A DNA stretch of 64,000 nt from positions 620,001 through 684,000 of the forward strand of contig NZ_CP060634.1 of the NCBI RefSeq assembly GCF_014337195.1, read 5' to 3'. Of the stretch, positions 8,268-16,953 are shown one piece after another (position 1 is the stretch's first letter; the number at the start of each line of letters is the position of its first letter). The DNA comes from Qiania dongpingensis. Its GTDB lineage: Bacteria; Bacillota; Clostridia; Lachnospirales; Lachnospiraceae. The notes under the pieces were generated by a model. That model did not search any database. It saw nothing but the letters and a program-made list of their open reading frames with translations, and had not been told where the DNA came from. The translations under genes were made by a program, and so were the position numbers.

Positions 8268-9614
8268 TCAGTCCCTGGTCAGTTTTCGGATCCAGTTCCC
8301 ATAATGGGATTCCAGATACGCCGGAACACATTTGAATATTTGATCCGCATTCAGGCAGCAGACCACGATCACCGGCGAAGCTTTTACCACGAAAGCCATA
8401 AAAAAGGAAAGGGGCAGGACAATCAGCCAAATACTGATCAGATCCATCTTCACCACAAACATCGCGTTTCCGCCGCCCCGGATGATGCCGCTGTTGGTCG
8501 GCATCTGATAGGACATGCCCACACAGACAACGCTCAATATAATCAAAAAGGTGTTGGCCATTTCTTTTGTGGCAGGAGACAGGTCATAGAGGCTAAGAAT
8601 CGGTATCCGGATGAAAAAAAGCAGGATACCCGAACAGATCCCTATAAGCAAAAACAGCTTCTGCAGCTTTCCCGCGTACCGTTTTACCAGCTGGATATCG
8701 CCGGTCCCTATGGTCTTTCCTATGATGACTGAGGCGGTCGAGGCCGCTCCTATCGCCGTAGACTTCACCACCAAAAACAAGGTGGATGCCACACTGTTGG
8801 CGGCAATCGCCGCCGCTGTCATATGTCCGAGAATCACAGTCTGAAGCGCCGTATTGATTCCCCACAGGCTCTGGACCACGACCATAGGAGTCGTCAGTCT
8901 GTAATAATCTCTGGAAAGCACCGGATCAAAATGGAGATAATCCCGAAGCCTCATCCGCAGATGCTTCTCCCTTTTCACCACAAATAGAATCAGGACTGTA
9001 CATTCCACTATCCTGGCAGTCAGGGTTCCGATGGCAGCTCCGGCCGCTCCCAGCTCCGGCGCTCCGAATTTTCCGTATATCAGCACATAGTTGATGCCGA
9101 AGTTGATGAAAAAGGTCATGATGGAAAGATAAAAAGCAATCTTCACCATTTCCACACTTCTAAGGGAAGCCAGCAATAGCTGGGTTACCGCAAAAAACAA
9201 ATAGGTAAAACGGACTATGAGGATATACTTCACGCCTTCCTGGATAATAGGTCCGTCTGTGGTGAAAATTCCCACCACCTGATGAGGAAAGAGACTGATG
9301 ACAAGAAACAGGATCACCGCCGCCAAAAGTCCCGTCTTCATGGCGGCCGCCGTAATCCTCTTCATCGGTTCAACCTGCTTTTTTCCCCAATACTGGCTGC
9401 ACAAAATCACCAGCCCGTCACCCAGGGCCAAAAGGACCTGCTGAAATACGAACTGAATCTGATTGACCGCGGCCACCCCCGCCAATGACGTTTCACTATA
9501 GGCCCCCAGCATCATATTATCCGCCAGGTTTACGCTGAGCGTTATCACGTTTTGAAGCACCAGCGCCACATATATGGAAAAAAAGCTCCGATAAAATACC
9601 TTGTCCTCTTTCAT
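8268..9614 (-). CDS. MATE family efflux transporter
   Basis: A 448-residue polytopic membrane protein with about twelve hydrophobic segments in two halves. The opening (ALVLQNVITLSVNLADNMMLGAYSETSLAGVAAVNQI) and the repeat of this pattern after residue 230 fit the MATE (multi antimicrobial extrusion) fold, in which substrates are exported in exchange for Na+ or H+. It stands alone between the Rrf2 gene and the toxin remnant, transcribed in the same direction as the coo module but more than 100 bases upstream of it. The substrate cannot be inferred. Confidence 0.88.
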   Translation of the reverse strand: MKEDKVFYRSFFSIYVALVLQNVITLSVNLADNMMLGAYSETSLAGVAAVNQIQFVFQQVLLALGDGLVILCSQYWGKKQVEPMKRITAAAMKTGLLAAVILFLVISLFPHQVVGIFTTDGPIIQEGVKYILIVRFTYLFFAVTQLLLASLRSVEMVKIAFYLSIMTFFINFGINYVLIYGKFGAPELGAAGAAIGTLTARIVECTVLILFVVKREKHLRMRLRDYLHFDPVLSRDYYRLTTPMVVVQSLWGINTALQTVILGHMTAAAIAANSVASTLFLVVKSTAIGAASTASVIIGKTIGTGDIQLVKRYAGKLQKLFLLIGICSGILLFFIRIPILSLYDLSPATKEMANTFLIILSVVCVGMSYQMPTNSGIIRGGGNAMFVVKMDLISIWLIVLPLSFFMAFVVKASPVIVVCCLNADQIFKCVPAYLESHYGNWIRKLTRD

Positions 9615-9786
9615 CTCGTGTTTCTCTATCTCCTTCCAGCCTCATCCGGCCGGCAACTCTTTCCATGTTTTCCTTTATGATTGTATCACATAAAAGGGGC
9701 CGATTTCACGTTTCTTTCTAAAATAAAGAACAGTTCCAAACAATCCTATGCCCTGACCTACCCTAAATTTTATTTTTGTTGTTTTA

Positions 9787-10001
9787 TTATTCTCGAATGA
9801 GCCAGCCATAATCCTTGCGGCAATCAAGGATATAGTCTACATATACAGTCTCATCTTGAATCTGATAGAGGACAAGGTGCCACTTCTTAATAATCATTTT
9901 ATGATATTTATTTGGTGCAATATATAACTCTTCAATAAATGAAAACTTTTTTGCACAAATCTGCAGTCTTAACGAAGTCAAACGCTTCAAAAAACAGGAT
10001 A
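9787..10001 (-). pseudogene. Truncated RelE/ParE-family toxin remnant
   Basis: The minus-strand frame between an in-frame stop near 10002 and the stop at 9787 reads ...HKMIIKKWHLVLYQIQ followed by DETVYVDYILDCRKDYGWLI. This matches the C-terminal half of RelE/ParE toxins (beta strands plus the late R-x-DY motif). The N-terminal third of the usual 95-100 residues is missing, the only start codon (TTG at 9990) has no ribosome site, and no antitoxin gene lies beside it. It is best read as a decayed toxin gene left in the intergenic space downstream of tsf. Confidence 0.6.
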
Positions 10002-10036
10002 CTCACGATAAAAGATAACAACTTGACTCTGAATGC

Positions 10037-10082
10037 AAAAAACCCCTTGAAGCACCGTAAATTCAGCATTTTCAAGGGGTTT
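10037..10082 (-). terminator. Rho-independent terminator of rpsB-tsf
   Basis: A perfect 12-base inverted repeat AAACCCCTTGAA (10040-10051) / TTCAAGGGGTTT (10071-10082) encloses a 19-base loop and is followed on the minus strand by a T-run. It lies about 100 bases past the tsf stop codon. Confidence 0.7.
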
Positions 10083-10184
10083 AACAATTCTATTTTTATT
10101 TTGCTTCAGAAAAGGTTACTGTCCCATACGACTGTTGCTAATCTCACTTTCGCCTTACAGACTCAGTTCGCTAAGCAACGCTGA

Positions 10185-11111
10185 TTAGTTTCCACCCATC
10201 TGCTTTGCAACTTCTTCTGCGAAATTCTCGCTCTTCTTCTCCAGGCCTTCACCTGTCTCATAACGGACGAATTTCTCAACGGAAACCTCCGCTCCAACTT
10301 CCTTGGAAACAGCCGCAAGATATTTTCCAACAGTCAGATCGCCGTCTTTTACATATGCCTGATCGAGCAGACAGAACTCCTTGAGCTCCTTGTTCAGACG
10401 GCCGATGATCATCTTGTCCAGAATATTCTCCGGCTTATCCGGATTCTCGTTTCTCGCCTGCTCCTTGAGGATGGCAGTCTCTTTTTCGATGAAATCCTGA
10501 GGAACCTCAGCACGGGATACATACAGGGGATGAAGCGCTGCAATCTGCATCGCGACATTCTTGAGCGCTTCCTTCACTGCGTCGTTTACCACAGAAGACT
10601 TGGCCACGACCAAAACGCCAATCCTTCCGCCGCCATGGATGTAATCCACTACGCAGCCATCCTTTGCCTCTACCTTTTCAAAACGTCTGATGCTCAAGTT
10701 CTCGCCAATGACAGCGACCTTTTCCACCAGCGCTTCTTTTACTGTCTTGGAAGCGTCAGCCGTCCAGGCCTCTGCCATGAATGCGTCCATATCCGCCGCA
10801 TCCGATTTGACCGCCTGATCTGCCACATCCGCTACGTATGCCTGGAAATCAGCATTCTTCGCAACGAAATCCGTTTCAGAGTTTACTTCCACAATAGCAG
10901 CCTTCTGTCCGTCGATAACGGTTTTAACAAGACCTTCTGCCGCGATTCTCCCGGCTTTTTTCTCTGCCTTTGCCTGTCCGTTCTTTCTCAGGAATTCCAC
11001 TGCCTCGTCCATATTGCCATCGGTGGCCGCAAGCGCTTTCTTGCAGTCCATCATGCCGGCGCCTGTCATTTCTCTCAGTTCTTTAACCATTGCTGCCGTA
11101 ACTGCTGCCAT
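10185..11111 (-). CDS. tsf: Translation elongation factor Ts
   Basis: A 308-residue EF-Ts, the nucleotide exchange factor that releases GDP from EF-Tu. It starts with the UBA-like domain (MVKELREMTGAGMMDCKKAL) and carries the TDFVAKN motif at about residues 80-86 that contacts EF-Tu. The order rpsB-tsf with a 55-base gap is the standard bacterial operon. The product ends with a normal C-terminal coiled region (EEVAKQMGGN). The transcript probably ends at the hairpin at 10037-10082. Confidence 0.97.
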   Translation of the reverse strand: MAAVTAAMVKELREMTGAGMMDCKKALAATDGNMDEAVEFLRKNGQAKAEKKAGRIAAEGLVKTVIDGQKAAIVEVNSETDFVAKNADFQAYVADVADQAVKSDAADMDAFMAEAWTADASKTVKEALVEKVAVIGENLSIRRFEKVEAKDGCVVDYIHGGGRIGVLVVAKSSVVNDAVKEALKNVAMQIAALHPLYVSRAEVPQDFIEKETAILKEQARNENPDKPENILDKMIIGRLNKELKEFCLLDQAYVKDGDLTVGKYLAAVSKEVGAEVSVEKFVRYETGEGLEKKSENFAEEVAKQMGGN

Positions 11112-11166
11112 AATTATTTCAATCCTTTCTTAATCTATAGAATTTTCCGGGATAACGTCCTGGCTG

Positions 11167-11907
11167 TTACGCCTCGGCAGCTTCCGTCTCAACCTGTACG
11201 TCTGCTGTCTCTTCCGTTACCTCTTCACCCTGCTTCGCTTCAATAACGGCATCTGCCATCTTGGATACGATCAGCTTAACCGCTCTGATAGCGTCGTCGT
11301 TTCCAGGAATCACATAATCCAGTTCTTCCGGATCACAGTTGGTATCCGCGATACCGATCAGTGTGATACCGAGCGCATGGGCTTCCTGTACACAGATTCT
11401 TTCTTTTTTCGGATCTACGATGAAAATGGCGTCGGGAAGCTTCTTCATATCTTTGATGCCGCCCAGGTTTCTCTCCAGCTTCTCCTGTTCCTTCTTAAGA
11501 GCGATGACTTCCTTCTTCGGAAGAACCTCAAAGGTTCCGTCTTCCTGCATTTTCTCAATGGTGCGGAGTCTCTGGATCCTGCTCTGGATGGTCTTGAAGT
11601 TTGTCAGCATACCGCCGAGCCATCTCTGATTTACATAATACATACCGCAGCGTTCTGCTTCGATCTGAATCGCGTCCTGTGCCTGCTTCTTGGTTCCCAC
11701 AAAGAGAATCGTACCGCCGTCGGCCGCGATATCGGCCACTGCCTTGTAAGCATCGTCCACCATTCCTACGGATTTCTGCAGATCGATGATATAGATACCA
11801 TTTCTCTCCGTATAAATGTAGGGAGCCATCTTAGGGTTCCATCTTCTCGTCTGATGGCCAAAGTGTACGCCTGCTTCCAGCAGCTGTTTCATTGAAATAA
11901 CGCTCAT
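11167..11907 (-). CDS. rpsB: 30S ribosomal protein S2
   Basis: The start is the ATG at 11907, preceded by TGGAGGAAAG; the frame stays open for 47 codons upstream, but that extension lacks a ribosome site and resemblance to S2. The 246-residue product opens [20 protein letters not shown] and contains [17 protein letters not shown] and the [15 protein letters not shown] segment, all diagnostic of S2. The C-terminus is acidic (about the last 25 residues). It is the first gene of the rpsB-tsf operon, driven by the promoter at 12020-12048 through a leader of about 105 bases. Confidence 0.97.
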   Translation of the reverse strand: MSVISMKQLLEAGVHFGHQTRRWNPKMAPYIYTERNGIYIIDLQKSVGMVDDAYKAVADIAADGGTILFVGTKKQAQDAIQIEAERCGMYYVNQRWLGGMLTNFKTIQSRIQRLRTIEKMQEDGTFEVLPKKEVIALKKEQEKLERNLGGIKDMKKLPDAIFIVDPKKERICVQEAHALGITLIGIADTNCDPEELDYVIPGNDDAIRAVKLIVSKMADAVIEAKQGEEVTEETADVQVETEAAEA

Positions 11908-12019
11908 TTTCTTTCCTCCATTTGGTTTAGACTTCCGTGAATTTCTTTTTTCCTCTGAGACCGGATGCGCCCGGCACCGTCGTCGGAATCCATCCACGTG
12001 ACAATTTTTCAGCCTTATT

Positions 12020-12048
12020 ATTGTACCATGACATATTTTCAATTGCAA
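12020..12048 (-). promoter_or_regulatory. Promoter of rpsB-tsf
   Basis: TTGCAA (12043-12048 on the minus strand), a 17-base spacer and TACAAT (12020-12025). The roughly 105-base leader before the S2 start codon is long enough to hold autogenous control, although no specific S2-binding structure was recognised. Confidence 0.7.
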
Positions 12049-12100
12049 GTATTTTTTCTTTTATTCCTGCAAAACCGCTCTTTTATCGGCAAGGACATGC

Positions 12101-12106
12101 TATAAT
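12101..12106 (+). promoter_or_regulatory. -10 element for the ABC-class ATPase gene
   Basis: A consensus TATAAT 38 bases before the start codon at 12145. No good -35 box is visible 16-18 bases upstream, so the promoter may rely on an activator or be weak. It is divergent from the rpsB promoter, 53 bases away. Confidence 0.45.
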
Positions 12107-12144
12107 GGTAAAGAATCTATAATCCAGAAAGGAATTCTTATCTT

Positions 12145-13896
12145 ATGAAAACATCTGCTCAGCTTGACTCCATGCTCCGTGACATCGACCACAAGAGCTA
12201 TCCGGCATATAAGACACTGAAAGGATTCTATGATTTCGGATCCTATTCATTGTCCATCGACCACGTGCAAGGCGACCCGTTCGCCTCTCCCTCAAGGCTC
12301 ACTCTCCATATTACGGACAAGTCCTCCGGATTTTCCCCAGATTTTTGGAGCTCTGAGGACCGGAAAACGGCTTTCTGCGACTTCCTGCTCCGGCAATTTG
12401 AAAAGGCAGTACAGGATTATTCCTTCCAGGCCAAAGGCTCCGGAAAAAGCGGAGCTCTGTTCACCACCCGCTGCGGCCCACAGGTACTCAGACGCACGGC
12501 TTGTACCGTCAGGGAAAAAACTATCCTCATGCGATTTGAAGCCGGTTTCCCTGCCAACGGGCGCACCATCAATTCCAGAGAGCTTCGCAAAATCCTGTTT
12601 GATTATCTGCCAAAGTGCGCGGAAAAATCCCTGTACTATAAAAATATCAGCCAGAGCGCCCTTCAAAACGCCATGGAGCTCTACGAGGACCAGCAGGCTC
12701 TCCGCACATTCCTGCCGGAAAACGATTTGATCGCATTCGTAGCGGACGGCGCAGTCCTGCCCCGGAAATCCGGAGTGTCAAATCTTCCCATGAAAGAGGC
12801 CGTCCCTTTTTCTTCACCTGCCTCCATGAAGGTCTCGTTTTCTCTTCCCCACAGAGGGAGAATCACCGGCATGGGTATACGAAAGGGCATCACTCTGATC
12901 ACCGGGGGCGGCTACCATGGAAAATCCACCCTTCTGAAAGCGCTGGAGACCGGCGTCTATAACCACGTTGCCGGAGACGGAAGGGAATTTGTCATAACCG
13001 ACGCCTCCGCGGTGAAGCTCCGGGCAGAGGAAAGCCGTATTATAAAAAGGGTTAATATCTCTCCTTTTATCAATCATCTTCCCAACGGAAAAGACACCAG
13101 CAGTTTTTCCACGGAAGATGCCAGCGGCAGCACTTCACAGGCTGCCGGGGTTATGGAAGGAATTGAGGCCGGCGCAAAGCTCTTCCTGATCGACGAGGAT
13201 ACCTGCGCGACAAATTTCATGGTGCGCGACGAGCTGATGCGCAGGGTCATTTCTCCTGACAAAGAGCCTATCACGCCTTTTCTCAGCCGGATCCGCCCTT
13301 TGTTTTCCCAGCTCGGCATTTCCACCATCCTGGTGGTTGGCAGCTCCGGAGCGTTTTTTCACACGGCCGACTGTGTCCTCCAAATGGACAATTATCAGGC
13401 GAAGGATATCACCACACGCGCAAAAAAGGAAGCAGAGGATTATAACGCTTCCCGCGCCGGCTCCCTCGGTGAAAGCAGCGGCGCTGATCCTTTCTGTTTT
13501 CCCCGCGGCATCATGAACCGGACGTATCGGCCCGCCGTTCCAAAAAGCGGGAACGATCACCGCCGCCGCTCTGTCCAAAACCCGGAACGGGACTACAGGC
13601 CTCCCAAGATCAAGGTACAAGGTAAAGACAGTCTGTTCTATGACAAGTCCATGATCGACCTGCGCTATGTGGAACAGCTGGCCGATGAGGAACAGACTAG
13701 AGCCCTGGGCTATATACTGCTGTATCTGAATACGCATTTGGATTCGCCCGTCCCGCTGTCAGACCATCTTCCAGGGCTGTATGAAAAAATAGTCCGGGAA
13801 GGCATGGAATCCATTACCTCCTGGGACTGTCCTCCCTTCATGGCTCTGCCCAGGCTTCAGGAAATCTATGCCTGCATCAACCGCTGCCGGTTCTGA
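12145..13896 (+). CDS. ABC-ATPase domain-containing protein (COG3044-type 'predicted ATPase of the ABC class')
   Basis: A 583-residue soluble protein. The P-loop is GGGYHGKSTLLKAL near residue 253, a signature-like SGSTSQA follows near 330, and the Walker B strand is AKLFLIDEDTCATNFM near 347-362, with the acidic pair ED after it. The N-terminal 240 residues form the family's own substrate-recognition region. This matches an uncharacterised family of stand-alone ABC-fold ATPases that have no membrane domain and are not transporters. A C-terminal segment of 150 residues contains a basic patch (NDHRRRSVQN) that might contact nucleic acid. It is monocistronic and ends at the shared hairpin at 13915-13956. 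The biological role is unknown. Confidence 0.82.
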   Translation: MKTSAQLDSMLRDIDHKSYPAYKTLKGFYDFGSYSLSIDHVQGDPFASPSRLTLHITDKSSGFSPDFWSSEDRKTAFCDFLLRQFEKAVQDYSFQAKGSGKSGALFTTRCGPQVLRRTACTVREKTILMRFEAGFPANGRTINSRELRKILFDYLPKCAEKSLYYKNISQSALQNAMELYEDQQALRTFLPENDLIAFVADGAVLPRKSGVSNLPMKEAVPFSSPASMKVSFSLPHRGRITGMGIRKGITLITGGGYHGKSTLLKALETGVYNHVAGDGREFVITDASAVKLRAEESRIIKRVNISPFINHLPNGKDTSSFSTEDASGSTSQAAGVMEGIEAGAKLFLIDEDTCATNFMVRDELMRRVISPDKEPITPFLSRIRPLFSQLGISTILVVGSSGAFFHTADCVLQMDNYQAKDITTRAKKEAEDYNASRAGSLGESSGADPFCFPRGIMNRTYRPAVPKSGNDHRRRSVQNPERDYRPPKIKVQGKDSLFYDKSMIDLRYVEQLADEEQTRALGYILLYLNTHLDSPVPLSDHLPGLYEKIVREGMESITSWDCPPFMALPRLQEIYACINRCRF

Positions 13897-13914
13897 CGGA
13901 ATGTAAGAAAGCAA

Positions 13915-13956
13915 AAATCCTGCGGCGCCTTCCACTCGGAGGCCTCCGCAGGATTT
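13915..13956. terminator. Bidirectional terminator between the ABC-class ATPase gene and codY
   Basis: An 11-base perfect stem AAATCCTGCGG / CCGCAGGATTT with A-rich and T-rich flanks on both sides, lying between two convergent genes (stops at 13896 and 13997). Confidence 0.8.
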
Positions 13957-13996
13957 ATTATTTATCATATCCGTTTCCTGGACATTCAAAGCGATT

Positions 13997-14770
13997 CTAT
14001 ACTTCCTTCAGCTTTTTCAGTTCTTCAAACACCACGTCATTCAGCACCTTGATATAAGTACCTTTCATTCCAGAAGAACGGGATTCAATGACTCCTGCAC
14101 TCTCAAATTTCCTGAGCGCATTGACGATCACAGAACGGGTAATGCCCACACGGTCTGCAATCTTGCTGGCCACGAGGATTCCCTCATTCCCTTCCAGTTC
14201 CTCAAAGATATGCTGAATAGCTTCCAGTTCAGAGAACGACAGAGTACTGATGGCAGATTTTACAATCTGGATCTTCCTCGTCTCTTCAGCATTTTCCTCA
14301 TTCACAGAACGCATCATCTCCAGCCCGACTACCGTGGTGCCATATTCACTGAGGATGATATCGTCAATTCCATACTGGTCGTTGGACTTATAGATGAACA
14401 ATGTTCCCAAACGCTCACCGGCGATATCGATCGGCGTAATGATCGCCTGATACTTTTCCACATTCGTCTCTGCAAATCCCAGCGTTTCCAGATTTACATT
14501 TTCCTTGGTAGAAAGAACACTGAGCAGTCTTTCATTCAGCATCCGGTCTACGAAGCCCCCCACTTGATCTTCAATGAGTTCTTCAATCTCTTCTACCCCT
14601 TCGCTGATACCTACTCCCAACACCTTGCCCTTTTTACTGATAACAAGGATGTTGGAATCAAGAATATCGCTCAGCACGGCACAAATATCATTGAAGACAA
14701 CCTTGCTGGAATTGTTGTTATGGAGCAATTTGTTAATTTTTCTGGTTTTATCCAATAATTGTACGCTCAT
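13997..14770 (-). CDS. codY: GTP-sensing global regulator CodY
   Basis: A 257-residue CodY. The start is the ATG at 14770 with AGGAGG seven bases upstream; this yields the canonical N-terminus MSVQLLDKTRKINKLL. Residues 1-155 form the GAF domain that binds branched-chain amino acids, and the C-terminal winged helix contains the strongly conserved ASKIADRVGITRSVIVNALR helix-turn-helix near 200-220. CodY senses GTP and branched-chain amino acids and represses many nutrient-acquisition genes in rich conditions. It follows topA with its own promoter, so it can be expressed apart from the comM-dprA-topA genes. Confidence 0.97.
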   Translation of the reverse strand: MSVQLLDKTRKINKLLHNNNSSKVVFNDICAVLSDILDSNILVISKKGKVLGVGISEGVEEIEELIEDQVGGFVDRMLNERLLSVLSTKENVNLETLGFAETNVEKYQAIITPIDIAGERLGTLFIYKSNDQYGIDDIILSEYGTTVVGLEMMRSVNEENAEETRKIQIVKSAISTLSFSELEAIQHIFEELEGNEGILVASKIADRVGITRSVIVNALRKFESAGVIESRSSGMKGTYIKVLNDVVFEELKKLKEV

Positions 14771-14816
14771 TGCTGGCCTCCTATTCATATTCAGTAATTC
14801 CAACTTATTCAGCCCT

Positions 14817-14845
14817 ATCGTATCATACTTTTCAAGGCACCGCAA
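14817..14845 (-). promoter_or_regulatory. Promoter of codY
   Basis: TTGCGG (14840-14845 on the minus strand), 17 bases, TACGAT (14817-14822), in the 116-base gap between topA and codY. Confidence 0.6.
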
Positions 14846-14886
14846 CACTTTTCACATTTCTTTTCGTAATTTTTATATAATTTCGA

Positions 14887-16953
14887 TTATTTTACCTTTT
14901 CAATCAGGAAACCACAGGTCTGTTCCGAACAAATCAGCTTATTTCCTTTTTCCACCATATAACTCCCGCACTTCGGACACTTTTCATTGGACGGCTTCTG
15001 CCAGGACATGAATTCACAGTCGGGATGGTTGCTGCATCCATAATATCTTCTGCCTTTTTTGGTCTTTTTCACGACAACGTCGCCGCCGCAGACCGGACAG
15101 CTGACCCCGGTCTTCTCCAAATACGGCTTTGTGTTCTTGCAGTCCGGAAAACCCGGGCACGCCAGAAATCTTCCATGAGGTCCATATTTGATGACCATGT
15201 TTCGGCCGCAGTTCTCACAGATTTCCTCTGTGACCTCATCCTCTATTTTCACGGCCTCCAGTTCCTTCTGTGCAGCCGTCACCGCCTCCATCAGATCCGG
15301 ATAAAAATTACGGATGACGGTCTTCCACTTCACGATCCCGTCTTCCACTCCATCCAGAAGAGATTCCATATTCGCGGTGAACGCTACGTCCACCAGACTG
15401 GGGAACGCTTCTTTCATAATGTGATTTACAATCTCTCCCAGCTCCGTTACATATAGGTTTTTATTCTCCTTGGCCACATATCGCCTGGCGATGATCGTCG
15501 TAATAGTAGGCGCGTAGGTACTGGGACGGCCGATACCGGCCTCTTCCAGCGCCCGCACCAAAGAGGCTTCCGTATAATGGGCCGGCGGCTGGGTGAAATG
15601 CTGCTTGTAATCAAACTCTTTGAGTGACAGCGGCGTCTCGATGGTCAGATTCTTTGCCAGCGTATTTGGTTCTTTTTTCTCATTGGGATCCGTATATACG
15701 GTCATAAACCCTTCGAACTTCACCTTGGAAGCCGAAGCGGTAAAGCGATAATCACCCGCGTCAATCTTTACATTAGTCGTCTCATAAACGGCCGCTGACA
15801 TCCTGCACGCGGTATACCGGCGCCAGATGAGCTGATACAGCCGGAATTGATCCCTGGAAAGGGAATCTTTGATCTTGGCTGGGGAAAGCTCGATGTTCGT
15901 CGGACGGATAGCCTCGTGGGCATCCTGGATCTTTCCGCCGGATTTTCCCTTTTGTTCATCAGCCAGCACAAATTCCGGCCCGTATTCCGCTGAGATATAC
16001 TCTGCCGCTGCCTTCTGGGCTTCTTCGGATATACGGGTGGAATCGGTACGAAGATATGTGATGATACCGGCCGTGCCGTTTCCCTTTATGTCAATTCCTT
16101 CATATAGCTGCTGAGCGAGCCGCATCGTCTTCTGTGTCGAAAAATTCAGTACATTGGCCGCTTCCTGCTGAAGAGTACTCGTCGTGAAGGGGAGCGGCGG
16201 TTTCTTTACCCGTTCTCCCAGTTTGATATCGGCAATCTTAAATTCGGATTTTTCCACCTCCTTTAAGATATCATCCAGCTGTTCCTTGTCTGCGATGGTG
16301 ATCTTCTGTTTCTTACTCCCATAGAATTTCACCCTCATGGGCTTTTTCTCACTGCCGCACTGGACATCTGCCTCCAGTGACCAGTACTCCTGAGGAATAA
16401 ACGCAGAAATCTCTTCTTCTCTGTCACAGATGATCCGAAGCGCAGCGGACTGTACCCGCCCTGCGCTCAGCCCCCGCTTCACCTTCGCCCACAATAACGG
16501 GCTGATGCTGTATCCCACCATTCGGTCTAAGACACGGCGCGCCTGCTGGGCATCTACCAGATTCATATCGATATCTCTCGGCGCTTTCAGCGAGGCTTTT
16601 ACCGCAGTTTTTGTGATTTCATTGAAGCTGATCCTCTGGACCTTTTTATCCTCCAGCTTAAGGGCCGTCATCAAATGCCAGGAAATCGCTTCCCCCTCAC
16701 GGTCCGGGTCAGTCGCCAGATATATCTTATCCGACTTTTTCACTTTCTTGCGAAGGTTTGCCAGAATATCTCCCTTTCCGCGTATTGTGATATATTTTGG
16801 CTCGTAATCGTGCTCTATATCAATGCCCATCTGGCTTTTCGGCAGGTCTCTTACATGCCCGTTGGATGCGTCTACATCGTAATTGGCCCCCAAAAACTTT
16901 TTAATTGTCTTCACTTTTGCGGGGGACTCTACAATGACCAGATACTTTGCCAT
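14887..16953 (-). CDS. topA: DNA topoisomerase I (type IA)
   Basis: A 688-residue topoisomerase I that relaxes negative supercoils through a transient 5'-phosphotyrosine. The ATG at 16953 has AAGGAG upstream and gives MAKYLVIVESPAKVKTIKKF, the Toprim start. The acidic Toprim motif LATDPDREGEAISWH is present, and the active tyrosine lies in the GIITYLRTDSTRI block. The C-terminus has three four-cysteine zinc ribbons (CENCGRN...CPGFPDC; CPVCGGD...CSNHPDC; CPKCGSY...CSEQTC). The gene begins inside the 3' end of dprA, overlapping it by 53 bases, so the two are likely translationally linked. Confidence 0.97.
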   Translation of the reverse strand: MAKYLVIVESPAKVKTIKKFLGANYDVDASNGHVRDLPKSQMGIDIEHDYEPKYITIRGKGDILANLRKKVKKSDKIYLATDPDREGEAISWHLMTALKLEDKKVQRISFNEITKTAVKASLKAPRDIDMNLVDAQQARRVLDRMVGYSISPLLWAKVKRGLSAGRVQSAALRIICDREEEISAFIPQEYWSLEADVQCGSEKKPMRVKFYGSKKQKITIADKEQLDDILKEVEKSEFKIADIKLGERVKKPPLPFTTSTLQQEAANVLNFSTQKTMRLAQQLYEGIDIKGNGTAGIITYLRTDSTRISEEAQKAAAEYISAEYGPEFVLADEQKGKSGGKIQDAHEAIRPTNIELSPAKIKDSLSRDQFRLYQLIWRRYTACRMSAAVYETTNVKIDAGDYRFTASASKVKFEGFMTVYTDPNEKKEPNTLAKNLTIETPLSLKEFDYKQHFTQPPAHYTEASLVRALEEAGIGRPSTYAPTITTIIARRYVAKENKNLYVTELGEIVNHIMKEAFPSLVDVAFTANMESLLDGVEDGIVKWKTVIRNFYPDLMEAVTAAQKELEAVKIEDEVTEEICENCGRNMVIKYGPHGRFLACPGFPDCKNTKPYLEKTGVSCPVCGGDVVVKKTKKGRRYYGCSNHPDCEFMSWQKPSNEKCPKCGSYMVEKGNKLICSEQTCGFLIEKVK

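Noticed and set aside
10040..10082. The 12-base inverted repeat as an integrase attachment site
   Set aside because: It is better explained as the rpsB-tsf terminator; no integrase gene or flanking duplication is present.
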